NCBI GenBank assembly: GCA_964388495.1
Contig: CAYMAT010000022.1
Span: forward strand, 1 to 20,222
DNA: 20,222 nt
Direction: 5' to 3'
Source: CAYMAT01 sp964388495
GTDB taxonomy: Bacteria; Patescibacteriota; Gracilibacteria; Peribacterales; Peribacteraceae
Below are positions 14,201 through 20,222 of this stretch, one piece after another (positions within the stretch are counted from its first letter, which is position 1; each line of letters opens with the position of its first letter). Both the position numbers and the translations under genes were made by a program. Below the pieces are notes generated by a model that saw only the letters and a list, made by a program, of their open reading frames with translations, had not been told where the DNA came from and made no database searches.

Positions 14201-15917
14201 GATTTCCTTCTGTGCCGGTGGGTACACCGTGACGCCGTGTTCCGGAGTAGGCTGTGACACGCTTATTGTGGGTACGGACAGCGGCTTTGGGAATTTGATC
14301 ACAGGACTGCTTGATGGCGGATCGTTGAATGTCGATATCCAGCCCACCGTCCCGCTGAGTCTCGACAATTACAACCTCATCATCGCTTTGGGCGATCATG
14401 ATTACGAGGCGGGCGTGGAAATGGATCTCCTCAAGAGCTTTGCCGATGCTGGCGGAAAGATTCTTGTGGTGGCCCAGGATGAGACGTTCACGAATCGGAT
14501 ATTGACCTGCGTAGAGCCGTCCATGTCGCTTGCGTATTTCTCCGCGGGTTCGTGCAGCAACAATGCCGACATTACTACCCCGGATTTCGTCCTCAATGCG
14601 TGCATGAACGGGTATTACCATGCAAACCCGTCGCATATCTCCGGGGGGGCAATGACGATCATGCGTTCGGATCCCCTGGGTGGGACCAGTTACACGCGCC
14701 AACTGATCGTCAGTAACGGCACGGGAGACGATTCGACGGTGGTTGCTCTGGGTGATGAAAACGGTCTTTCCGATGCCTGTGCGCTGGATGCTCCGTCTCT
14801 GACCAATAACATGTTCTTCTATGAGAACATCGCGCACTGGGCTGCGGGAACAGTCAACGATTGCGGTGTCACCAGTTCCAGCTCGTCTTCCAGCGTGTCC
14901 AGCAATGACTCTTCATCCAGTGACATCAGCTCGTCCCTGTCGTCATCCAGCGAGCAATCCTCGTCCTCGGAAAGTTCTTTTGCCGCAAGCAGCGCGGCCT
15001 CAACCAGTGCGTCCAGTGAGGGGAGCGAAAGCAGTGAAAGTTCTTCCGTTGTCACCACTGTTCAGGAATGCGGCAACGGCATCCCCCAGGAAGTGGTTCC
15101 CAATGTCTCTTGCGCAAACGCCTCCTGCGCCATCGGATCCTGCAAGAACGGTTCGTGTGTTGAGGATTGCGATGATCCGCTCAATCTCCACAACAACTGC
15201 CGCAGCAACTGCACGTGGGCAACGCCGGGGGGACCTTCGGCAAGCCCGCCCTCCCCTCCCACGTCCTCCTCCGGCGCCGGATGCACCGCCCCGTACCAGT
15301 TCTGTTACGCGGTGGATCCCAACTGTGAAACGGTGGATGCCAACGGTGTCCTGTATCCGTACTGCGGTTCGGTTACGGATAACGTGTGTGCGCCCGGGGA
15401 GCAGCCGGACTTTTTGCCCGGCGCCACCGCAACATGCACGCCGCAGGGAGGCCGCTGTTACCGTTGCGGCTCCACGGATCCCACGCCCACGTGTCCCACA
15501 GGTTCGCAGGCCATAACACCCGCTGTTTCCAAGAAATGCCCCGGAGGCATGTGTTACGGATGCCAGGCGGTCAGTACTTCCTCGGAGAGTTCGTCTTCTC
15601 GTTATTCATTGGGTGTCATCTGTTTCCGCAGCACGGATCAGACGAACCTTGGCTGGTTCCCGGATGCGGATAGCTGCAAGGCACTGGGTCCCGGTACCCA
15701 TGAAATCGTGATTACTCCCAGTAAGTCGCCGCGATATAACGGGGATCCTCTTGATGACAAGATTTGCTTCAAGGCTGCCTATCTTTATAACGCCGATAAA
15801 GGCTGTTACGAAGTCGTTCCGCAGACCGAACCGCCCACGCTGCCCACCCAGCCCCCGCCGGGGTACAGCGCTTGCGGTTCCAAGTCTTCCTCCAGCAGCG
15901 GCGGCGCATCTTCATAA
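11267..15917 (+). CDS. Giant modular Cys-rich, Ser-tract surface protein (assembly gap inside)
   Basis: One secreted protein of about 1550 residues, interrupted only by the N gap. Modules in order: signal peptide (1-30); a LamG/concanavalin-like beta domain (about 43-218); a Cys-rich stretch; a GGSSS linker; six DUF4215-type repeats (first near residue 447, CGNGVQEYGEDCDDG; later ones CGDTYVDHAFEDCDDG, CGNGFIEQ, CGNEAVDT, CGNMYKDT); a Cys-rich domain; a Ser tract containing the gap; a GATase-like alpha/beta domain (14199-14865, LDNYNLIIALGDHDY, LKSFADAGGKILVVAQ); another Ser tract; a CGNGIPQE repeat; two modules ending CYRC and CYGC; and a Ser-rich tail. The frame differs by one on each side of the Ns, but poly-Ser is read in both, so the true gap must be a multiple of three and this is one gene. 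It heads a four-gene operon. A surface adhesin or structural role is likely; ligand unknown. Confidence 0.88.
12437..12511 (+). repeat. 15-bp tandem repeat x5 encoding a GSSSG linker
   Basis: Five near-identical units of GGCAGCTCATCGGGT, starting at 12437, 12452, 12467, 12482 and 12497. They encode a flexible Gly/Ser linker between the N-terminal part and the DUF4215 repeats. Differences between units are at third or silent positions, so the linker length may vary between strains. Confidence 0.9.
14019..14118. other. Assembly gap of 100 Ns in poly-serine coding tract
   Basis: Exactly 100 Ns, the usual placeholder for a gap of unknown size. Both flanks are mixed AGC/TCC/TCG/AGT serine codons. 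Joining the two flanking frames requires a true length divisible by three. The break is best explained by an unresolved serine-codon repeat, not a gene boundary. Confidence 0.95.
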
Positions 15918-15927
15918 TCCTGCTTTC

Positions 15928-16215
15928 ATGCCACGCAAGAAATCCCCATCAACGCTTTCGCTCCCCATGTCCATTCTTGGCGTCTCTGTGCTCGCGCTTG
16001 TTGTTTTGATCGGTTTTTTGGTCATGGTCCATCGCAAGCCGACGACGGGCGCAGGCGATGCCGGGTGGTGTTGCGTTGCAGAGACGGGAACGTGCGTGTC
16101 TGTGCAGGCGTTCTCGGATTGCCGTGAGAGAGGGGGGTATTCGTTTATGGACAACCAGGAAATATGCAAGGTCAGCTGCGCTTCCCAATTCCCGCATGCC
16201 GCGTCCTCGCGCTAA
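15928..16215 (+). CDS. Small membrane-anchored Cys-rich protein
   Basis: A 95-aa protein with a basic N-terminus (MPRKK), one transmembrane segment (about 13-34, ILGVSVLALVVLIGFLVMV) and an extracytoplasmic Cys-rich domain. The domain has the pattern G-x-CC (48-49), GTC (56), F-x2-C (65), GG (69-70), C (80), C (84). This resembles a six-cysteine 'GxCC..GTC..C..GG..C..C' motif I recall from secreted bacterial proteins, and the downstream neighbour carries a matching module at its residues 101-148. The start is chosen at 15928, ten bases after the previous stop, because it gives a classical signal anchor; the frame is open upstream in an unlikely Pro/Arg-rich stretch. It overlaps the next gene by 20 bp. 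No Shine-Dalgarno. A membrane tether or partner for the larger surface proteins is inferred. Confidence 0.8.
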   Translation: MPRKKSPSTLSLPMSILGVSVLALVVLIGFLVMVHRKPTTGAGDAGWCCVAETGTCVSVQAFSDCRERGGYSFMDNQEICKVSCASQFPHAASSR

Positions 16216-18502
16216 GAGCCGGATCATGACCGGCGCGGTGGCGGGGGTGGTCCTCGGCTTTCTGGGGATGTGGGAATTCAGTCCCGCATTTTTCGCTCAG
16301 GTGCAGCCTGCCAGTCTTGCCTGTACGGCCGCAGGGCAGATTTGCCGCGGTAACACCGCGCCCATTCCCACGTGTACGGGAGGTGCCCCGGCCCAGGATA
16401 TCGGTGTCTGCGATGATCAGGCGTCGCCCGGGCCCAATGACGGGAAATGCTATCAGTGCGCTGCGGCAGCTTCATCCGCTGCCGGCGGAAACATGGGATC
16501 CTGTTGCCAGAATTACGGGAATGTCTGCACTCCCAACGTAAATTTTGCCGGTTGTGCAGGCGGATATTTCTTTGCCCCGTATGTGGATTCCACATTCAAG
16601 GAAGTCATCATTGGCCAGCAGCGTTGCAACGTGGGGTGCGGCGTGGTCCCGCCCTCCGGGGCCGTTTGCGGCAACGGGATTGTGGAGCCGCCTGAGGCGT
16701 GCGATGACGGCAATTTGAGCAGCGGCGACGGATGCGACGGTGCATGCCGCGAGGAGAAGGGGTGGGCGTGCGGCGTGTTCCAGTGTCCGCAGGGAAGCAC
16801 GCAGATCACCGTGGACAGCACCAGCCCCGCAGGGGCCACGTTCACCAACGCGGGCCCTCCCGGGCAGTATGTTTTTGAGATTTACTCTCCGCTGGGCGCC
16901 ACTGAGTCCGCATACGCGGGGTATACGTGGGCCAACTGGACCACGGACAGCAGCGCCCGCATCCACGGCGGCGCGCTGTTTGGCATCCTCAACGGATCCC
17001 CTGTTTTCGCTCCCGGAAAAGATCCTGCGGGAATGCGCATCACCAACGCAACCATTAGTTGGCCCCCATTCTTCTTTGACCCGCCGGCTAGCAACCGTCG
17101 CACCCAGGCGGCGGATGCGGCGCGCGGCAGTTATCAGGTGCTCCCCCTCAAAACCGGGGACACCGTCACGCTGGTGGTCAACGCGCTCACCGGCATGACG
17201 GGCCAGGGTGCATACGCGACCAACAAAGGAAGCATTGTGGTCCAGGTCTGTACATTGGGAGGCGGCAGCAGTTCCGGTGCGGGAAATTCCTCCAGTACGC
17301 AAAATTCCAGCAGCAGCAAGAACGGTAATTCCAGTGCGGCATCCAGCACTCCTTCCTCCTGCACTCCCCCGGCCAATCCGGGCGTGTGCTCTGCGGGCTG
17401 CGGATACGATGCCAACAGGACGCTTGTTGCCGAACCGTTGTGTGGCGCTGTGCAATGCGGTGACGGACTCTGTAATGCCTACTATGGCGAAACCAAGGCA
17501 TCCTGCCCTGCGGACTGCACTGCCACCTCCGGCTGCGGCAACGGTATCTGCGAGGCGGGGGAGATTTTCGCCACCGATATTGCCGGGAACGGCGCATGCC
17601 TGGAGGACTGCGGCGTGGCTCCGTTCATAAAAGGGATCGGGGTATCCTGCGCGGTCTGTGGCGACAGTGTTTGTGAGCCCAATGAGACGTCATGCAGCTG
17701 TGCACGTGATTGCGGTTCCGCATCCAGCACGGGAGGCAGTTCGTCGTCCGGCGTGTACACCGGATGGCAGAACGACCAGTGCACGCAGGTGAAGGGTTCC
17801 GGATGGTACTGCACGGAAAATTTGTACGACGAACTCAATGCACTCGGCACCCCCCAGCATCCGTTCACGGATCTCTGCATCTCCGTGGGATACCCGCAGA
17901 CGACGATCACGACGCAGACGGGGGTGGGGTGTCCCAATGGCATTGACCGCTGTCTGCAGTGCTCCGCAGGACAATCTGCAAGCTCGCAGTCCGGCGGTGT
18001 AAGTAGCGGAACGGTTTCATCCATGAACAGTTCTGTGAGTAGTTCTGTCCGAAGCTCTTCCGTCAGCAGTACGGGGGTACCGGCCACCTGCGGCAACGGA
18101 ACATGCAACCAGCCGCAGGAAAACGGTCTCAACTGTCCGGCGGACTGCAACAACACCTGCAATAGAAACGACGTCTGCGAGGCCAACGAGGTGGGGACAG
18201 GGTGCGTGGACTGCCTCTGCGTCACGGGATATTCGCTTCTTCCCGACGGCGGCCCGGGATCCTGTGCCAATGTGGATCCTTTCTGCCCCATGGGCGTGCA
18301 GACAGGCGCCACCTTCAATGATGGTACATGCCTCTTCACCTGTCAGACCTGCAGGGGCGGGGCGCAGTGCGGTAATCATGTGTGTGACGCGGGCGAGACC
18401 GTGCAAAGCTGCTCTTTTGACTGCGGAGTGACGGGCGTGTGCGGTGACGGAGTCTGCGGGGCGGGGGAGTGGCACCTTATCTGTCCCCAGGATTGTCCAT
18501 GA
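16196..18502 (+). CDS. Secreted modular Cys-rich surface protein with CGNG repeats
   Basis: A 768-aa exported protein. Residues 1-35 form a signal peptide or anchor (AVAGVVLGFLG). Then a module ending CYQC (about 43-88), a GxCC module (101-148) like the one in the 95-aa neighbour, a DUF4215 repeat at 158 (CGNGIVEPPEACDDGN), and a beta-rich domain of about 190 residues ending TNKGSIVVQVC. A Ser/Asn linker follows, then several short CGDGxC...CPxDC repeats (CGDGLCNAYYGETKASCPADC, CGNGICEAGE, CGDSVCEPNE), a module ending CLQC, a second Ser linker and further CGNG repeats to the end (CPQDCP). The start at 16196 is chosen because it begins a good signal sequence; the longer open frame upstream is the shadow of the previous gene. 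It overlaps its neighbours by 20 and 4 bp. A disulfide-stabilised surface role is inferred. Confidence 0.9.
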   Translation: MPRPRAKSRIMTGAVAGVVLGFLGMWEFSPAFFAQVQPASLACTAAGQICRGNTAPIPTCTGGAPAQDIGVCDDQASPGPNDGKCYQCAAAASSAAGGNMGSCCQNYGNVCTPNVNFAGCAGGYFFAPYVDSTFKEVIIGQQRCNVGCGVVPPSGAVCGNGIVEPPEACDDGNLSSGDGCDGACREEKGWACGVFQCPQGSTQITVDSTSPAGATFTNAGPPGQYVFEIYSPLGATESAYAGYTWANWTTDSSARIHGGALFGILNGSPVFAPGKDPAGMRITNATISWPPFFFDPPASNRRTQAADAARGSYQVLPLKTGDTVTLVVNALTGMTGQGAYATNKGSIVVQVCTLGGGSSSGAGNSSSTQNSSSSKNGNSSAASSTPSSCTPPANPGVCSAGCGYDANRTLVAEPLCGAVQCGDGLCNAYYGETKASCPADCTATSGCGNGICEAGEIFATDIAGNGACLEDCGVAPFIKGIGVSCAVCGDSVCEPNETSCSCARDCGSASSTGGSSSSGVYTGWQNDQCTQVKGSGWYCTENLYDELNALGTPQHPFTDLCISVGYPQTTITTQTGVGCPNGIDRCLQCSAGQSASSQSGGVSSGTVSSMNSSVSSSVRSSSVSSTGVPATCGNGTCNQPQENGLNCPADCNNTCNRNDVCEANEVGTGCVDCLCVTGYSLLPDGGPGSCANVDPFCPMGVQTGATFNDGTCLFTCQTCRGGAQCGNHVCDAGETVQSCSFDCGVTGVCGDGVCGAGEWHLICPQDCP

Positions 18503-20222
18503 AAAAACGCCAACGTCTCTCCGCCGCGCGCGTCCGATTCCTCTCCGGCCTGGCCGTGGGTAGCCTGCTTGCGATTGTCGCCGCTGTGCCTTTCTACAAT
18601 CGCTATGTTTCCGTGGATCTCCGCGCGCAATTCGCCCAAGGCAGCCCGCAACCCAGCGACTGTCCCCACGCGGATCACCCGTGGTGCGGAACGCAGACGG
18701 ACCATGTGACGTGCATCAACGGCGCGACGCTCGATTTTAATGCGGACAAGTGCACATACCAGGGCGTGACGGGTGCAGGTACGTGCTATACCTGCCTGCC
18801 TCCCAACCCCTGCCCGTCCGGATATCCGCTGTGCGGAACGCAATCCACCGCCACATGCCAGAACGGGCAGGTTCCTGTCTGGGAACCCATTCCGCAGGGC
18901 GCCAACGCTGCCACCGCGTGTTACATCAACAGTTTCCCCGTCGGCTTGTGTTACACCTGTGCCAACAATGGCGGCACTTCCTCTTCCGGTAACACGGCAT
19001 CCAGTTCTGTTCCGTCTTCCGCCGGTGGCGGGAGTACGTCTGCGGGGAGCAGTGTCTCCTCCTCAGCTCCTTGTGCGGCCAGCAATGCACTGAGCGGCGC
19101 CGGTCCGGGGGCTCCGTTGTCGCAGTATTATTCGCTCAACCAGCGGACGGTGGGCGCCCCTTCCGGCAGCCTGAACCTGGGAAACACCACGGCACTGTGT
19201 GATGTGGGTGACCTGGCAATCTCCGGCAACGGCGTCATTGCCACATGCGCGTCCTGCGGACCCCAGATGCTGGAGTTCAACGGGCACACAGGAACCGCCA
19301 CGCAGGACGGATGGACCGTGTACCTCTCTTACGCCGGTGACAAATTTTACGACACGGCGCAGACCACGGTGGAGTGTCTCCATAAAACCCCGCAGTTTGA
19401 TCCCAATTTCATCGTCTATCACGTAGTCAACGATGGCGGTGATTTGTATTCGCTCAACCAGAACCGTTCCGTGGCCCTCTGTAAGCCGGGGGACAAGGCC
19501 ATTGGCGGAAGCGGTAACCCCACCTACTGCGACCAGGCGCCCAATCCCGCGTGCGGAAAAACGCAAACACTCGTCTTTAACGGTGTCGTTACCCAGGGAA
19601 ACCAGGAGGGATGGAAAGTGGTCTATGACGTGGACGGCGGCAGCAACGATACGCAGCACACGGAAGTGACGTGTTTGGGGCTCAAGCCGGGAGCGGGCGG
19701 AGGAACCTGCGGAAACAGCAGCGGCAACAGCAGTGCAGCGACTGCATGCAAAACCATTTGCGGCGACAAAATTCTGGCCGGCACGGAGGAGTGTGACGAC
19801 GGCAACACCATCCCCAATGACGGCTGTTCGTCCTCCTGCACAAAAGAAAGCGGGACGTCCTCCTCCGGTCAGTCGTCCCGCAGCAGCAGCGCTTCCGGTA
19901 CAGGCAACGGCAGCTCGCGCAACTCATCCTCCTCTGGAGGGGTATGCGGCAACAAAATTGTGGAACCGCCGGAACAATGCGATGACGGAAATACCTTGCC
20001 CAACGACGGCTGTTCCGCTTCCTGCATGTTTGAGCAGTGCACGCTCAAGCCGCCTCCGCCGCCGGGTTGCACGGCTGCCAGTGCCGGCAGCGCCTCCATC
20101 AACCGGACGTGTGCGGCATCGCCCGCAGGTTTTGGCTGCCAGGGGCACCAGTCCCCACTCACACTCACAGGCAATGCGCGTGTCCGCGGCGTCTACACCT
20201 GGGACGTGGCGCAGAAGGATCT
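18499..20222 (+). CDS. Secreted Cys-rich surface protein, partial at right edge
   Basis: At least 574 residues; the frame is open to the window end. It starts with ATGA overlapping the previous stop, with AGGA 6 bases upstream, showing translational coupling. Residues 1-35 are a Lys/Arg-rich signal anchor (LSGLAVGSLLAIVAAVPF). Two short modules follow, ending CYTC near residue 99 and again near 154, then a Ser/Gly linker. Residues 211-294 and 317-393 are two copies of one domain (YSLNQ, ALC-x-x-GD-x-AI-x-G-x-G, EFNG/VFNG, Q(D/E)GW-x-V, final CL). Two DUF4215 repeats follow at about 421 (CGDKILAGTEECDDGN) and 483 (CGNKIVEPPEQCDDGN), separated by a Ser-rich linker. The rest is a new domain running off the window. 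Same architecture class as the upstream operon genes; function at the cell surface inferred. Confidence 0.9.
   Translation, partial: MKKRQRLSAARVRFLSGLAVGSLLAIVAAVPFYNRYVSVDLRAQFAQGSPQPSDCPHADHPWCGTQTDHVTCINGATLDFNADKCTYQGVTGAGTCYTCLPPNPCPSGYPLCGTQSTATCQNGQVPVWEPIPQGANAATACYINSFPVGLCYTCANNGGTSSSGNTASSSVPSSAGGGSTSAGSSVSSSAPCAASNALSGAGPGAPLSQYYSLNQRTVGAPSGSLNLGNTTALCDVGDLAISGNGVIATCASCGPQMLEFNGHTGTATQDGWTVYLSYAGDKFYDTAQTTVECLHKTPQFDPNFIVYHVVNDGGDLYSLNQNRSVALCKPGDKAIGGSGNPTYCDQAPNPACGKTQTLVFNGVVTQGNQEGWKVVYDVDGGSNDTQHTEVTCLGLKPGAGGGTCGNSSGNSSAATACKTICGDKILAGTEECDDGNTIPNDGCSSSCTKESGTSSSGQSSRSSSASGTGNGSSRNSSSSGGVCGNKIVEPPEQCDDGNTLPNDGCSASCMFEQCTLKPPPPPGCTAASAGSASINRTCAASPAGFGCQGHQSPLTLTGNARVRGVYTWDVAQKD

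Noticed and set aside
13899..15917. A separate gene starting at 13899 across the N gap
   Set aside because: Before the gap this frame is a shadow of the serine-coding frame; only the part after the gap is real, and it continues the upstream gene once the gap length is treated as unknown.
1..20222. Alternative genetic code with TGA as Gly or Trp
   Set aside because: Well-conserved genes end at TGA (carA, and the 768-aa gene overlapping the next start) and no in-frame TGA interrupts any recognised family.

Overview
This 20.2 kb window looks like a metagenome-derived bacterial scaffold: it contains one run of exactly 100 Ns inside a poly-serine tract. The standard genetic code fits, because TGA is used as a stop and no in-frame TGA is needed. 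Compact genes, many large unrecognised secreted proteins, signals for leaderless transcription and 'CGNG...CDDGN' (DUF4215 / Myxococcus cysteine-rich type) surface proteins suggest a candidate-phyla (Patescibacteria/CPR-like) bacterium, possibly near Peregrinibacteria/Peribacteria. That placement is an inference and rests on no marker gene.

Region 1 (1-5777) holds an unrecognised divergent cluster. Leftward are a 335-aa His-rich, Gly/Ala-rich membrane-type protein and, 28 bp downstream, a very large protein that runs off the left edge (at least 873 residues). Rightward are a 121-aa charged helical protein and a 512-aa protein with a long coiled-coil C-terminal half. Both first genes have a -10-like hexamer a few bases before the start codon. 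A convergent hairpin terminator closes the rightward pair.

Region 2 (5800-7169, leftward) holds a secreted Pro-rich/heptad coiled-coil/Cys-rich protein. It is preceded by about 220 bp of highly structured sequence with a promoter-like element, several hairpins and a hairpin plus T7 tract just upstream of a strong Shine-Dalgarno. Above that lies a small 99-aa helical protein gene.

Region 3 (7357-11157) is the housekeeping part: carA (+), an FNR-like flavoprotein reductase (+), then leftward a CofE-like gamma-glutamyl ligase, a four-helix-bundle (S23/IVS type) protein and purN. A degenerate short repeat family (core GCGATGAGCAATCAGCGGTC) appears at five places here. Two copies are translated in frame inside carA and purN, and others supply stop codons or C-termini of neighbouring genes. 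A second repeat type (AATAACGAATT) fills the carA-FNR spacer.

Region 4 (11267-20222, rightward) is a tightly packed run of four cysteine-rich, serine-linker surface protein genes (gaps of +10, -20 and -4 bp). Each has an N-terminal signal or anchor. The larger three carry DUF4215-type repeats and a recurring module ending in CYxC. The first gene also carries a LamG-like N-terminal domain and a GATase-like domain between serine tracts; the last runs off the right edge and contains an internally duplicated domain of about 80 residues.
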